Numbered from the stretch's first letter, positions 42,668 through 52,936 are shown. The stretch is DNA of 64,000 bases from Sinorhizobium psoraleae (GCF_013283645.1 NZ_JABEKV010000004.1:672889-736888), one strand, 5' to 3'. The notes: a model not told the origin generated them from the letters alone. Numbers and translations are program-made.

Positions 42668-42697
42668 GCCGCGACATCGCCAGCCGCGACATCGCCA
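42668..42697. repeat. 15-base tandem duplication
   Basis: GCCGCGACATCGCCA occurs twice in direct succession in the short gap between the ABM-like gene and the LacI gene. Confidence 0.7.
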
Positions 42698-42802
42698 TTG
42701 TATGGTCGCCGGCCATGGAGTATCTGCCACTTCGGGCAATAACGCATCGAAGCGTGTAATCCCGGGGGTGATGGGCACAGGGCGGTCTCCAGGCCGTGGC
42801 GC

Positions 42803-43864
42803 CTAAAACTTCCGCGACTTCGACATGGGCCGCTGGAATTCCGGCTGGCTGAGGCTTTGCAGCGTTTCGGTCGGCTTGCCTTCGATGCGGCCGATCACGG
42901 CCCTGGCGAGTTCGCGGCCGGCAACCCGGATATCCTCGTACATGGTCATGACCTCCGGGCGCAGCCAGCGCAGGAAGTCGCTCGGCACCTTGGAGACCAT
43001 GTCGACATCCTCACCGAGCTTTTTCCCTGCCGCCTCGATCCCGGCGATCAGGGCGATCGCGCCGGAGCCGCTGCCGGAAACGATGCCGTCCGGGGCGTCG
43101 ACCGAGCGCATCAGTTGCTCGAAGGCGTCGCGGATCGCGACAAGGCTGTGATCGATGTTGACGTGATGGAAGCTCACGGCTTCCGCGCCGAAATCCCTGA
43201 GGGCGCGTTCGAAGCCGGTGCGCATGTGGGAATGGAAGGTCAGGTTCGGCGGCGGCTCCAGGAGCACCAGCCGGCGCTTGCCGCGCTCAGTGAGCCGGCG
43301 CACGGCCTCGTAGGCGAAACGTTCGTTGTCGAAGTCATGGAAGGGGTGGACGATCCCCATTTCCGTGCGGCCGTGGGTGGCGAAGGGCAGGTGGCGCTCG
43401 GTCATCAGCGTGACGCGCGGGTCGTGCGGTTCGGTCCGCGAGATGATCACCCCGTCGGCGGCACCGGTGTCGAGGATATAACGGATCGGTCCGAGCGGAT
43501 CCTTCGTGGAACTGTAAGGGGTCACCACCAGATGATACTGCGTGCCGGCGAGGATTTCGGTGATGCCGACGACCATGGGGCTGGTGATGCCCATGATCTC
43601 TTCCTCGAGCGTCAGCACCAGGCTGATGACATTGGTCTTGCCGGTTCTGAGGCGCACGCCGGCGCGGTTCGGCTGGTAGCCGATCTGCTTGGCGACGAGG
43701 CGCACCCTTTCCTTGGTTTCGGCGCCGATATCGGGCGCGTCCTTCAATGCGCGGGAAACGGTGGTGATCCCGAGCCCGGTCATGAAAGCGATCGTCTTCA
43801 GCGTCGGCCTGGCGCCGTCCGGTGGTGGCGTTGTCGCTGGCTTGTTCTTCGTCTTGCCGTCCAT
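42803..43864 (-). CDS. LacI-family repressor of the glycoside operon
   Basis: 353 residues. Helix-turn-helix at about 20-45 (TLKTIAFMTGLGITTVSRAL), hinge YQPNRAGVRLRTGKTNVISL, then the periplasmic-binding-like sugar domain ending in PTETLQSLSQPEFQRPM. Divergent from the binding-protein gene at 44388, so it very probably regulates the ABC importer and catabolic genes with a sugar from their pathway as inducer. The effector cannot be read from sequence. Confidence 0.88.
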   Translation of the reverse strand: MDGKTKNKPATTPPPDGARPTLKTIAFMTGLGITTVSRALKDAPDIGAETKERVRLVAKQIGYQPNRAGVRLRTGKTNVISLVLTLEEEIMGITSPMVVGITEILAGTQYHLVVTPYSSTKDPLGPIRYILDTGAADGVIISRTEPHDPRVTLMTERHLPFATHGRTEMGIVHPFHDFDNERFAYEAVRRLTERGKRRLVLLEPPPNLTFHSHMRTGFERALRDFGAEAVSFHHVNIDHSLVAIRDAFEQLMRSVDAPDGIVSGSGSGAIALIAGIEAAGKKLGEDVDMVSKVPSDFLRWLRPEVMTMYEDIRVAGRELARAVIGRIEGKPTETLQSLSQPEFQRPMSKSRKF

Positions 43865-44387
43865 TCCGTCACCAGCCCCGTTCTCCTGAGACCCATTGCG
43901 CGAACCATCGCTATCCGGACCTACTAGCCCGGATCCTCGACATCGATGCGACCACGCCTGTCCGCCCCGCTTTCCCGCCTTATATACGAAATGTAACGGG
44001 TGGCCATATTCGTCCGCGGCGTGTCGCGGATTGAAATCTGTAACGATACAGTTGCGATGTCGAGCTTTTTCGTTGCTGCGGTGCGAAGAATGTAACCATC
44101 TGGTTGAATCCCGCGTTCGCGACGCGACATGTTGCGTTTGCGAAGCTCACGCGAAACCAAGAATGGTGGGGCGTAATGCAAAGAGGCATGAAATCAGTAG
44201 TTTAATGTCGCTTCTTGATGGTGCGCACGGCTGCCTCTTGGGCCGATATCGCCCTGCGCCAGCGCGCTTATTATGCACGCATAGGACGTATAGAAAATTA
44301 AATCTGGAATTAACCGTTGTGGGTGTTGCGTCCGAAAATCGTTTGAACTAAGTTTTTACGGCAACGTTACAGTGAGGGAGGAGACTC
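43865..44387. promoter_or_regulatory. Divergent regulatory region between lacI-type gene and ABC importer
   Basis: 523 bases, AT-richer than the surroundings, with no gene. Palindromes that could be LacI-type operators are CTGTA-ACGA-TACAG at 44038-44051 and AACCA-TC-TGGTT at 44094-44105. GTAACG or its inverse recurs at about 43991, 44040 and 44361. Which one the repressor binds cannot be decided by eye. Confidence 0.4.
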
Positions 44388-45623
44388 ATGAAATTGCGTT
44401 CTCTGGCTGCCGCTTTGGCGGCAACCGTCGTCTTGCCATTCGGCGCAGCCAATGCCGTCGATCTCGAGGTCACGCACTGGTGGACTTCCGGTGGTGAGGC
44501 CGCGGCGGTCGCCGAACTGGCGAAGGCCTTCGATGCGACCGGCAACAAATGGGTCGACGGCGCGATCGCCGGATCCGGCGGTACCGCCCGCCCGATCATG
44601 ATAAGCCGCATCACCGGGGGCGACCCGATGGCTGCAACCCAGTTCAATCATGGTCGCCAGGCGGAAGAACTGGTGCAGTCCGGCCTGATGCGTGATCTGA
44701 CCGATGTCGCTACGCGCGAAAACTGGAAGGAAATCGTCAAGCCGGCAAGCCTGCTCGAGTCCTGCACGATCGAGGGCAAGATCTATTGCGCGCCCGTCAA
44801 CATCCATTCCTGGCAGTGGCTGTGGCTTTCGAATGCAGCCTTCAAGCAGGCTGGCGTCCCCGTGCCGAAGAACTGGGATGAATTCGTCGCAGCGGCGCCG
44901 GCGCTTGAAAAGGCCGGTATCGTTCCGCTCGCCGTCGGCGGTCAGCCGTGGCAGGCCGCAGGCGCCTTCGACGTGCTGATGGTGGCGATCGCAGGGAAAG
45001 ACACGTTCGAGAAGGTCTTCGCCCAGAAGGACGAGGAAGTGGCAGCCGGTCCTGATATCGGCAAGGTCTTCAAGGCCGCCGACGATGCGCGCCGCATGGC
45101 GAAGGGCAGCAACGTCCAGGACTGGAACCAGGCAACGAACCTGGTCATCACCGGCAAGGCCGGCGGCCAGATCATGGGTGACTGGGCGCAGGGCGAATTC
45201 CAGCTTGCAGGCCAGAAGGCCGGGGTGGACTACACCTGCCTTCCGGGACTCGGCGTCAACGAGGTGATCTCGACCGGTGGCGACGCGTTCTACTTCCCGC
45301 TGTTGGAGGATGAGGAAAAGTCGAAGGCGCAGGAGCAACTGGCGTCGACCCTGCTGAAGCCGGAGACGCAGGTTGCCTTCAACCTGAAGAAGGGCTCGCT
45401 GCCGGTGCGTGGCGACGTGGACCTCGCGGCCGCCAACGATTGCATGAAGAAGGGGCTCGACATCCTTGCCAAGGGCAATGTGATCAAAGGCACCGATCAG
45501 CTTCTGTCGGCTGACAGCCAGAAGCAGAAGGAAGACCTCTTCTCCGAGTTCTTCGCCAACCCGTCGATGACGCCGGAGGATGCGCAGAAGCGCTTCGCCG
45601 AAATCATCGCGGCGGCAGACTGA
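44388..45623 (+). CDS. Sugar ABC importer, substrate-binding protein
   Basis: 411 residues, family 1 carbohydrate-binding protein. Signal peptide MKLRSLAAALAATVVLPFGA with cleavage near ANA-VDL; then LEVTHWWTSGGEAAAVAELA, GSGGTARPIMISRITGGDPM and the DWAQGEFQL loop. It binds an oligosaccharide or glycoside in the periplasm. First gene of the operon; a hairpin follows, which usually lets the binding protein be made in excess. Confidence 0.92.
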   Translation: MKLRSLAAALAATVVLPFGAANAVDLEVTHWWTSGGEAAAVAELAKAFDATGNKWVDGAIAGSGGTARPIMISRITGGDPMAATQFNHGRQAEELVQSGLMRDLTDVATRENWKEIVKPASLLESCTIEGKIYCAPVNIHSWQWLWLSNAAFKQAGVPVPKNWDEFVAAAPALEKAGIVPLAVGGQPWQAAGAFDVLMVAIAGKDTFEKVFAQKDEEVAAGPDIGKVFKAADDARRMAKGSNVQDWNQATNLVITGKAGGQIMGDWAQGEFQLAGQKAGVDYTCLPGLGVNEVISTGGDAFYFPLLEDEEKSKAQEQLASTLLKPETQVAFNLKKGSLPVRGDVDLAAANDCMKKGLDILAKGNVIKGTDQLLSADSQKQKEDLFSEFFANPSMTPEDAQKRFAEIIAAAD

Positions 45624-45638
45624 TAGCCGTCGATTGAA

Positions 45639-45660
45639 GGCCCCGCACATTGGCGGGGCC
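45639..45660 (+). terminator. Hairpin after the binding-protein gene
   Basis: GGCCCCGC and GCGGGGCC around ACATTG, 15 bases after the stop codon. It lacks a T tract. In this position it probably stabilises the upstream mRNA and reduces read-through into the permease genes. Confidence 0.6.
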
Positions 45661-45732
45661 ACCCCTCTTGCCATTCGGCACGACGAGTTCGCGCCGGGCA
45701 CGCCTGTCGGTGTCTGGTTGGCGTCGGCGCGC

Positions 45733-45825
45733 AGGAGCATCCCGCTTTCGAGCCGAATTTCGGAACGCGGATAAGATGGTCTGGGATCAAGGTGTTCGGA
45801 GCGTTCGTTGTGCGTTCGGCTGAGC
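45733..45825. repeat. Rhizobial interspersed palindromic repeat (inverted copy)
   Basis: GAGCATCCCGCTTTC, then GCGGATAAGATGGTCTGGGATCAAGG, then a GCGTTC tail. This matches the reverse complement of the element at 33921-34016 with a few changes. It lies in the gap between the binding-protein and permease genes. Confidence 0.75.
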
Positions 45826-45907
45826 GCGCACCCGGGCAGGGGACGTCGCGGCGGTGAGGCGGTTGGCACCGTCCATCGAAAACATTTGCAGTTGCGGAGG
45901 AGCAAAC

Positions 45908-46816
45908 ATGACAGGCCAAACACGCGGCTCGGCTCGCCCGAATCAGTGGTTGCGAAACCTGAATGCGAAGATCGCCTCTATTCCGATGATCCTGACAGCC
46001 GTGGTCATCTTCCTCGGCGGCACGGCCTGGACAGTCCTTTATTCCTTTACGAACTCCAAGCTGCTGCCGCGCCTTTCCTTCGTCGGCCTCGACCAATATG
46101 AGCGGCTCTGGGCGGCGCCACGCTGGCTCGTCTCGATCGAGAATCTCGCCATCTACGGCGTCTTGTCGCTGATCTTCAGTCTCGTCATCGGCTTCGTGCT
46201 CGCTGCACTGATGGATCAGAAGATCCGGTTCGAGAATACGTTTCGAACGATAATGCTCTATCCCTTCGCCCTGTCGTTCATCGTCACGGGCCTGGTCTGG
46301 CAGTGGCTGCTTAATCCGCAATACGGAATACAGTCGATCGTGCGGTCGCTTGGCTGGACGAGCTTCAACTTCGATCCCCTCTACAATTCCGACATCGTCA
46401 TCTACGGCATCCTGATCGCGGCACTCTGGCAGGGCACCGGGCTCGTCATGTGCCTGATGCTCGCCGGCCTGCGCGGCATCGACGAGGATATCTGGAAGGC
46501 TGCGCGGGTCGACGGCATCCCGATGTGGAAGACCTATGTCCTCGTCATCATCCCGATGATGCGCGGCGTCTTCATCACGACGCTCGTCATCATCGCGAGC
46601 GGCATCGTCAAGGTTTACGACCTGGTCGTGGCGCAGACGAGCGGCGGCCCGGGCATCGCCTCGGAAGTGCCGGCCAAATACGTCTACGATTACATGTTCC
46701 AGGCCCAGAACCTGGGGCAGGGGTTTGCCGCCTCCACCATGATGCTCGTGACCGTCGCCATCATCATCGTGCCGTGGGCGTATCTGGAATTCGGAGGAGG
46801 TCGCAAGCGTGCTTAA
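45908..46816 (+). CDS. Sugar ABC importer, inner-membrane permease 1
   Basis: 302 residues from ATG 45908 (GGAGGAG upstream), MalF-like with six helices. The EAA loop that contacts the ATPase reads EDIWKAARVDGIPMWKTYVL. Partner of the next permease, whose start it overlaps by eight bases. Confidence 0.92.
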   Translation: MTGQTRGSARPNQWLRNLNAKIASIPMILTAVVIFLGGTAWTVLYSFTNSKLLPRLSFVGLDQYERLWAAPRWLVSIENLAIYGVLSLIFSLVIGFVLAALMDQKIRFENTFRTIMLYPFALSFIVTGLVWQWLLNPQYGIQSIVRSLGWTSFNFDPLYNSDIVIYGILIAALWQGTGLVMCLMLAGLRGIDEDIWKAARVDGIPMWKTYVLVIIPMMRGVFITTLVIIASGIVKVYDLVVAQTSGGPGIASEVPAKYVYDYMFQAQNLGQGFAASTMMLVTVAIIIVPWAYLEFGGGRKRA

Positions 46817-47753
46817 TCTCGTCGACAACAACAGCACGGTTACCGAACACGAAGCGGTTCCCGACAGGATCTCGTCCGGTCCGCGCGGCGCCAAGCCGCG
46901 CCGGACGCTCTCTCGCCGCAACATCGTCGTATACGGCACGTTGATCGTGGTCGCTCTCTATTACCTGCTGCCGCTCTACGTGATGATCATGACGTCGCTC
47001 AAGGGCATGCCGGAAATCCGCGTCGGCAATATCTTCGCCCCTCCGGTCGAAATCACCTTCGAGCCCTGGGTAAAGGCTTGGGCCCAGGCCTGCACCGGGC
47101 TCAATTGCGACGGGCTTTCACGCGGCTTCTGGAATTCCGTGCGCATCACGGTGCCCTCGACGATCATCTCCATCGCGGTCGCGTCGATCAACGGCTACGC
47201 GCTTGCGAACTGGCGCTTCAAAGGGGCCGATCTGTTTTTCACCATCCTGATCGTCGGCGCCTTCATTCCTTATCAGGTGATGATCTATCCGATCGTGATC
47301 GTGCTCAGAGAAATGGGTGTCTACGGCACGCTGACCGGTCTCATCATCGTGCATACGATCTTCGGCATGCCGATCCTGACGCTCCTGTTCCGCAACTACT
47401 TCGCCGGCTTGCCGGAGGAGCTGTTCAAGGCGGCACGCGTCGATGGCGCCGGGTTCTGGACGATCTATTTCAAGATCATGCTGCCGATGTCGCTGCCGAT
47501 CTTCGTCGTCGCGATGATCCTTCAGGTGACCGGCATCTGGAACGACTTCCTGTTCGGCGTGGTTTTCACCCGGCCGGAGTACTACCCGATGACCGTGCAG
47601 CTCAACAACATCGTCAATTCGGTGCAGGGCGTGAAGGAATACAACGTCAACATGGCGGCGACGCTGCTGACCGGCCTCGTGCCGTTGACGATCTACTTCA
47701 TCTCCGGCCGGCTGTTCGTGCGCGGCATCGCCGCCGGCGCAGTGAAAGGATAA
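46809..47753 (+). CDS. Sugar ABC importer, inner-membrane permease 2
   Basis: 314 residues, MalG-like with six helices. The EAA loop reads LPEELFKAARVDGAGFWTIY. The Pro/Arg-rich N-terminal 45 residues are cytoplasmic. Six bases separate its stop from the ATPase gene. Confidence 0.92.
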   Translation: MLNLVDNNSTVTEHEAVPDRISSGPRGAKPRRTLSRRNIVVYGTLIVVALYYLLPLYVMIMTSLKGMPEIRVGNIFAPPVEITFEPWVKAWAQACTGLNCDGLSRGFWNSVRITVPSTIISIAVASINGYALANWRFKGADLFFTILIVGAFIPYQVMIYPIVIVLREMGVYGTLTGLIIVHTIFGMPILTLLFRNYFAGLPEELFKAARVDGAGFWTIYFKIMLPMSLPIFVVAMILQVTGIWNDFLFGVVFTRPEYYPMTVQLNNIVNSVQGVKEYNVNMAATLLTGLVPLTIYFISGRLFVRGIAAGAVKG

Positions 47754-47759
47754 GCAAGC

Positions 47760-48845
47760 ATGACCAGTGTTTCAGTCAGGGACCTGTCGCTGAACTTCGG
47801 CGCCATCACCGTTCTCGACAGGCTCAATCTCGACATCAATCATGGCGAGTTCCTCGTCCTGCTCGGCTCGTCCGGATGCGGCAAGTCCACGCTTTTGAAC
47901 TGCATCGCCGGCCTGCTTGATGTCTCGGAAGGGCAGATCTTCATCAAGGACCGCAACGTCACCTGGGAGGAGCCGAAGGACCGGGGCATCGGCATGGTGT
48001 TCCAGTCCTACGCGCTCTACCCGCAAATGTCGGTCGAGAAGAACCTTTCCTTCGGCCTCCGGGTCGCCAAGGTGCCGCAGGCCGAGATCGACAAGCGTGT
48101 GGCGCGGGCCGCGGAAATCCTGCAGATCCAGCCGCTTCTGAAGCGCAAGCCCGCCGAGCTTTCCGGTGGCCAGCGGCAGCGCGTGGCGATCGGACGCGCG
48201 CTTGTGCGCGATGTCGATGTCTTCCTCTTCGATGAGCCCCTGTCGAACCTCGACGCCAAGCTGCGCTCGGAACTGCGCGTCGAGATCAAGCGGCTGCACC
48301 AGTCGCTGAAGAATACGATGATCTACGTCACCCACGACCAGATCGAGGCGCTGACGCTCGCCGACCGCATCGCCGTCATGAAGAGCGGCGTCATCCAGCA
48401 GCTTGCCGACCCGATGACCATCTACAACGCGCCGGAGAACCTTTTCGTCGCCGGCTTCATCGGTTCGCCGTCGATGAACTTCTTCCGTGGCGAGGTTGCG
48501 GCCAGGGATGGCCGTAGCGTCGTGCAGGTCGACGGCACCGCTTTCGACGTCACCGCCTATCCCGCGCGCACAAAATTGCAGCCGGGCCAGAAGGTCGTGC
48601 TTGGTCTTCGGCCGGAGCACGTCAAGATCGACGAGGCCGGGGCAGGCGATGCAGCGCATCAGGCGGTCGTCGACATCGAAGAGCCGATGGGCGCCGACAA
48701 CCTTTTGTGGCTCACTTTTGCCGGTCAATCGATGTCCGTGCGCATCGCCGGCCAGCGGCGTTACAAGCCCGGCAGCGCCGTGCGTCTTTCCTTCGACATG
48801 GGCGTCGCGTCGATTTTTGACGCCGCCAGCGAAAATCGCCTTTAA
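47760..48845 (+). CDS. Sugar ABC importer, ATPase subunit (MsmK/UgpC-like)
   Basis: 361 residues. Walker A GSSGCGKS, Q-loop in MVFQSYALYPQMSV, signature LSGGQRQRVAIGRAL, Walker B DVFLFDEPLSNLDAKLR, switch His in YVTHDQIEALTLADR. The C-terminal TOBE domain has VVLGLRPEHVKI. It powers sugar uptake with the two permeases. Confidence 0.93.
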   Translation: MTSVSVRDLSLNFGAITVLDRLNLDINHGEFLVLLGSSGCGKSTLLNCIAGLLDVSEGQIFIKDRNVTWEEPKDRGIGMVFQSYALYPQMSVEKNLSFGLRVAKVPQAEIDKRVARAAEILQIQPLLKRKPAELSGGQRQRVAIGRALVRDVDVFLFDEPLSNLDAKLRSELRVEIKRLHQSLKNTMIYVTHDQIEALTLADRIAVMKSGVIQQLADPMTIYNAPENLFVAGFIGSPSMNFFRGEVAARDGRSVVQVDGTAFDVTAYPARTKLQPGQKVVLGLRPEHVKIDEAGAGDAAHQAVVDIEEPMGADNLLWLTFAGQSMSVRIAGQRRYKPGSAVRLSFDMGVASIFDAASENRL

Positions 48846-48938
48846 GACCTGATATCGAGCCCGGCCACGTAGTCCGGGTTCGCAATCAACGAGAGCTACG
48901 CCGGCCTTCATCGCCCGGTCGTGAATGGATCGAAGGAA

Positions 48939-51413
48939 ATGCCCGCTGAAACCTTGAACCGCGACGCCATCCGCATCGACTTGTCCGGTGACTGGCTGCT
49001 CGCCTCGACCGATAACAGCCACGCGCTCACCATTGCGCTTCCCGGCGACGTGCACAGCGCCCTTGAGCAGGCCGGCATCATCCCGGATCCCTATGCCGGC
49101 CGGAACGAGGCGGATGTGCAGTGGGTCGCGCAGAAGGACTGGGTTCTGGAGCGCACCGTCGTCATCGACGCGGACGATCTCGACGGCTGCTGGTACCTCG
49201 ATTTCGAGAGCATCGACACGATCGCTACGGCCTTCGTCAACGATCGCTTGGTGCTCCAGGCGGAAAACTGCTTCCGCCGCTATCGCCCGGATGTGTCAAG
49301 CGCACTCGTCGTCGGCGAAAACCGCATCCGCATCGTGCTGCAATCCTCTATTGCCGAGGGCGCGCGCCGGCAGGCGGCACAGCCTTTCTACGTGCCGTAT
49401 CATGAGGGCAACTCGCCGATCGCCAATGGCAACCTGTTGCGCAAGCCGCAGTGCCATTTCGGTTGGGACTGGAACATCGCCATCGCGCCGCTCGGCATCT
49501 ACGGCTCGCTGGCGCTTCGCCGGTTGGAGACGGCGCGCATCGAGCATGTCACGACACGCCAACTCTGGCTCGCCGACAGTTCGGTCGACCTGCAGGTGAC
49601 CGTCACGCTCTTTGCCGGTGAGCCGGGCATCGTGCCCGTTCATTTCGAGCTCGACGGCCTGCGGGAGCGCCTGGATTGTGCGGTCGCCGCCGGCGAAACC
49701 CGCATCACGCACGTCTTCACCGTCGCAGAACCCAGATTGTGGTGGCCGGCGGGCGGCGGCGAACAGGCGCTCTCGGTGCTCAACGTCGAACTGCCGGACG
49801 AGAGCGTGACGCGCCAGATCGGTTTCCGCACGATCGAGCTCGTCACCGACAAGGACGAGGCAGGCAGTCGCTTTGCCTTCCGCATCAACGGCCGCGATAT
49901 CTTCTGCCGCGGGGCGAACTGGATCCCGGCGGATGCGCTGATGTCGCGAGTGACGCCGCGAGGGGTCGCGGATCTCTTGCAATCGGCTATCGACGCGAAC
50001 ATGAACATGATCCGCGTCTGGGGCGGCGGCTTCTACGAGCCCGACTGGTTCTACGATCTCTGCGACAGGCTGGGACTGCTCGTCTGGCAGGACTTCATGT
50101 TCGCCTGCAACCTCTATCCTTCGACGCCGGATTTTCTCGACAATGTCGCGGCCGAGGTGGACTACCAGGTCAAGCGGCTGTCGTCCCATCCATCGATCGC
50201 GCTCTGGTGCGGCGACAACGAACTCGTCGGCGCGCTGACCTGGTTCGAGGAAAGCCGCAAGGACCGCGACCGTTATCTCGTCTCCTACGATCGACTGAAC
50301 CGCACGGTCGAGACGGCGATGAAGGCGGCGTGCCCGGAGGCGATCTGGTGGCCGTCGAGCCCATCGGTCGGCTATCTCAATTTCGGCGATGCCTGGCATG
50401 CGGATGGCGCCGGCGACATGCACTACTGGTCGGTCTGGCACGAGAACAAGTCCTTCGACAACTACCGCGCCGTGCGACCGCGTTTCTGCTCGGAATTCGG
50501 CTTCCAGTCCTACACCTCGATGCCGATCGTCCGGCAATTCGCCGAGGCACGAGATCTCAACATCGCTTCGCCGGTGATGGAGGCACATCAGAAGAACGCC
50601 GGCGGCAACGAGCGGATCGCCGGCACGATGTTCCGCTATTTCCGCTTCCCGAGGGATTTTCCGAGTTTCGTCTATCTGAGCCAGATCCAGCAGGGGCTCG
50701 CGATCCGGACCGCCGTCGACTATTGGCGTTCGCTGAAACCGCACTGCATGGGCACGCTCTATTGGCAGCTTAACGATACCTGGCCGGTCGCCTCCTGGTC
50801 GAGCCTCGACTATGGCGGCAACTGGAAGGCCATGCATTACATGGCGCGCCGCTTCTTTCAGCCGGTCGCCGTCGCCGCCATTCCTTCTGCGGACGGTAAG
50901 GAAGTCATCTTCTCGATGGTGAACGACACCGCCGAGGCGGTGACGATCGAACTTGAGACCTTCCTCGTTTCGCTCGACGGCGAGCGTCGCCCTCTGGTCG
51001 CCGCAGCCGGCGCCTGTTCGCCGGACCATGCCACCACGCTCGTCGCCGTCGCAACCGGCGAGATCCCGGAAGGGGCGCTCCTCTTCTGGTCGTTCGAAGC
51101 CTCCAACGGCATGCGCGGCGAGGGACATCATGTCCAGGGCACCTACAAGGCGCTCGATCTCTCGCCGTCCGGCCTGACGGTGGAGACCGTGCCGCTGCCG
51201 GACGGCGCGTTCGACGTGATCATCGCGGCGAGCGGTCTCGCGCTGCACGTGATGGTCGAGGCGGATATCGAGGGGCGCTATTCGGACAATGCCTTCGACC
51301 TGACCGCCGGCGAGACGAAGTCGATCCGCTTCACACCGAAGGTGCCGCTCCCCGCAGGTATCGTGCCGAGCTTCAGCGCCTACGACCTTGAATCCTGCCA
51401 GGGCAAGGGGTGA
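48939..51413 (+). CDS. GH2 beta-mannosidase
   Basis: 824 residues. An N-terminal jelly-roll and immunoglobulin-like domain precede the TIM barrel. The acid/base is in SIALWCGDNELVGAL and the nucleophile in RPRFCSEFGFQSY, as in beta-mannosidases; CHFGWDWNIAIAPLGIYG is also characteristic. No signal peptide, so it acts in the cytoplasm on imported mannosides, releasing mannose. The start could be GTG 48921; ATG 48939 has AAGGAA just before it. Same operon as the importer, 93 bases after the ATPase. Confidence 0.88.
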   Translation: MPAETLNRDAIRIDLSGDWLLASTDNSHALTIALPGDVHSALEQAGIIPDPYAGRNEADVQWVAQKDWVLERTVVIDADDLDGCWYLDFESIDTIATAFVNDRLVLQAENCFRRYRPDVSSALVVGENRIRIVLQSSIAEGARRQAAQPFYVPYHEGNSPIANGNLLRKPQCHFGWDWNIAIAPLGIYGSLALRRLETARIEHVTTRQLWLADSSVDLQVTVTLFAGEPGIVPVHFELDGLRERLDCAVAAGETRITHVFTVAEPRLWWPAGGGEQALSVLNVELPDESVTRQIGFRTIELVTDKDEAGSRFAFRINGRDIFCRGANWIPADALMSRVTPRGVADLLQSAIDANMNMIRVWGGGFYEPDWFYDLCDRLGLLVWQDFMFACNLYPSTPDFLDNVAAEVDYQVKRLSSHPSIALWCGDNELVGALTWFEESRKDRDRYLVSYDRLNRTVETAMKAACPEAIWWPSSPSVGYLNFGDAWHADGAGDMHYWSVWHENKSFDNYRAVRPRFCSEFGFQSYTSMPIVRQFAEARDLNIASPVMEAHQKNAGGNERIAGTMFRYFRFPRDFPSFVYLSQIQQGLAIRTAVDYWRSLKPHCMGTLYWQLNDTWPVASWSSLDYGGNWKAMHYMARRFFQPVAVAAIPSADGKEVIFSMVNDTAEAVTIELETFLVSLDGERRPLVAAAGACSPDHATTLVAVATGEIPEGALLFWSFEASNGMRGEGHHVQGTYKALDLSPSGLTVETVPLPDGAFDVIIAASGLALHVMVEADIEGRYSDNAFDLTAGETKSIRFTPKVPLPAGIVPSFSAYDLESCQGKG

Positions 51414-51418
51414 TCCGG

Positions 51419-52117
51419 ATGAAACGCAGCCACGTCAACGAAATCATCCGTGAAAGCGACGCCTTCATGCGCAGCCACGGATTCGTGCTGCCGCCCTTCG
51501 CCTATTGGTCGCCGGAGGAATTGAAGGCGCGGGTCGCATCCGACAGTCCCGCGATCTTCGAGGCGCGGCTCGGCTGGGACATTACCGACTACGGCAAGGG
51601 CCGTTTCGATGAATTCGGCCTCGTCCTCTTCACCCTGAGGAACGGTGCGGCGGCTAATCTCGGCACGGGCAAGGGCATGGTCTATGCCGAGAAGCTGATG
51701 ATCACGCGTGCCGGGCAGGTCAACCCGCTGCACCGGCATGCGGTGAAGACGGAAGACATCATCAATCGGGGCGGCGGCACGCTGGTGCTGCAGATGTACA
51801 ATTCGCTGCCCGACGGCTCGGTCGACGAGGAAAGCGACGTCGAAGTGGCGTGTGACGCGCGCCTCACCTGCCGGAAGGCGGGCGACCTCCTGAAGCTCGA
51901 ACCCGGCGAGAGCGTCACGCTTCTACCCGGGAACTGGCACGCCTTCTGGGCGGAGGGAGGCGACGTGCTGATGGGCGAAGTCTCCACCGTCAACGACGAT
52001 CTCACCGACAATTACTTCCGCGAGCCTGTCGGCCGCTTCTCCGCGATCGACGAGGACGAACATCCGCTCCACTTGCTCGTTTCAGATTACGACACCTGGC
52101 TGAAGGCAAGCGTTTGA
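51419..52117 (+). CDS. D-lyxose/D-mannose isomerase (cupin)
   Basis: 232 residues. Cupin metal ligands in QVNPLHRHAVKTEDIINRGG and a later His in LLPGNWHAFWAEGG match D-lyxose ketol-isomerases (DUF1498), which also interconvert mannose and fructose. AGGGG is nine bases before ATG 51419; a GTG at 51410 overlaps the previous stop. Directly after the beta-mannosidase, so mannose to fructose is the likely step. Confidence 0.85.
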   Translation: MKRSHVNEIIRESDAFMRSHGFVLPPFAYWSPEELKARVASDSPAIFEARLGWDITDYGKGRFDEFGLVLFTLRNGAAANLGTGKGMVYAEKLMITRAGQVNPLHRHAVKTEDIINRGGGTLVLQMYNSLPDGSVDEESDVEVACDARLTCRKAGDLLKLEPGESVTLLPGNWHAFWAEGGDVLMGEVSTVNDDLTDNYFREPVGRFSAIDEDEHPLHLLVSDYDTWLKASV

Positions 52118-52174
52118 AATGCCCGAAGTCGCTTCCAAGTACCCGTTCCTGCGCATTCAATGAGGAGAGTTTTG

Positions 52175-52936
52175 ATGAAAGACGTCAGTTTCCAACTCTA
52201 CAGCGCCCGCAATTTCCCGCCGCTCGCCGATGTGCTCGCGGCTGTCGGCGAAGCCGGGTATACCCAGGTCGAGGGGTATGGCGCACTTTACGCGTCGCTC
52301 ACCGACGAGGAAGTCGCGGAGTTCAAGCGCGGTCTCGAACGCAGCGGCGTCACCATGCCGACGGCGCATTTCGGGATCGACATGCTGGAGCAGGAGCCGG
52401 CGCGGGTGCTGCGGATCGCCAATGCGCTCGGCATCAGGGCAATCTACTGCCCGTATCTGATGCCGGACCAGCGCCCGAGCGATGCGGCCGGCTGGCATGC
52501 CTTCGGCGCGCGGCTGCAAGCGGCCGGCAAGCCCTTCCGGGATGCCGGGCTCGACTTCGGCTGGCACAATCATGATTTCGAATTCCATGCGCTTGGCGAC
52601 GGTTCGGTGCCGCTCGACCACATCTTTGCCGGCGGTCCCGATCTCTCCTGGGAAGCCGATATCGCCTGGATCGTGCGCGGCGGAGCCGACCCCTTCGCCT
52701 GGATCGCGAAATACGGCAGCCGCATCACGGCGGTCCATGTCAAGGACATCGCGGCGAAGGGCGAGAAGACCGACGAGGACGGCTGGGCCGATGTCGGCCA
52801 CGGCACGATCGATTGGAAGGGACTGGTCAAGGCGCTTTCGGCAACATCGGTCAAATATTTCATTGCGGAACATGACAATCCCAGCGATTTCCGGCGCTTT
52901 GCGCAACGTTCGCTGGCTTCCATCCAATCCTATTGA
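52175..52936 (+). CDS. Xylose isomerase-like TIM-barrel sugar isomerase/epimerase
   Basis: 253 residues starting MKDVSFQLYSARNFPPLADV. AP endonuclease 2/sugar isomerase superfamily, with metal ligands in DFGWHNHDFEF, ITAVHVKDIA, and EHDNP at the end. GAGGAGAG precedes ATG 52175. It probably isomerises or epimerises a sugar or keto-sugar in the same pathway as the next dehydrogenase, a common pairing. Substrate uncertain. Confidence 0.8.
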   Translation: MKDVSFQLYSARNFPPLADVLAAVGEAGYTQVEGYGALYASLTDEEVAEFKRGLERSGVTMPTAHFGIDMLEQEPARVLRIANALGIRAIYCPYLMPDQRPSDAAGWHAFGARLQAAGKPFRDAGLDFGWHNHDFEFHALGDGSVPLDHIFAGGPDLSWEADIAWIVRGGADPFAWIAKYGSRITAVHVKDIAAKGEKTDEDGWADVGHGTIDWKGLVKALSATSVKYFIAEHDNPSDFRRFAQRSLASIQSY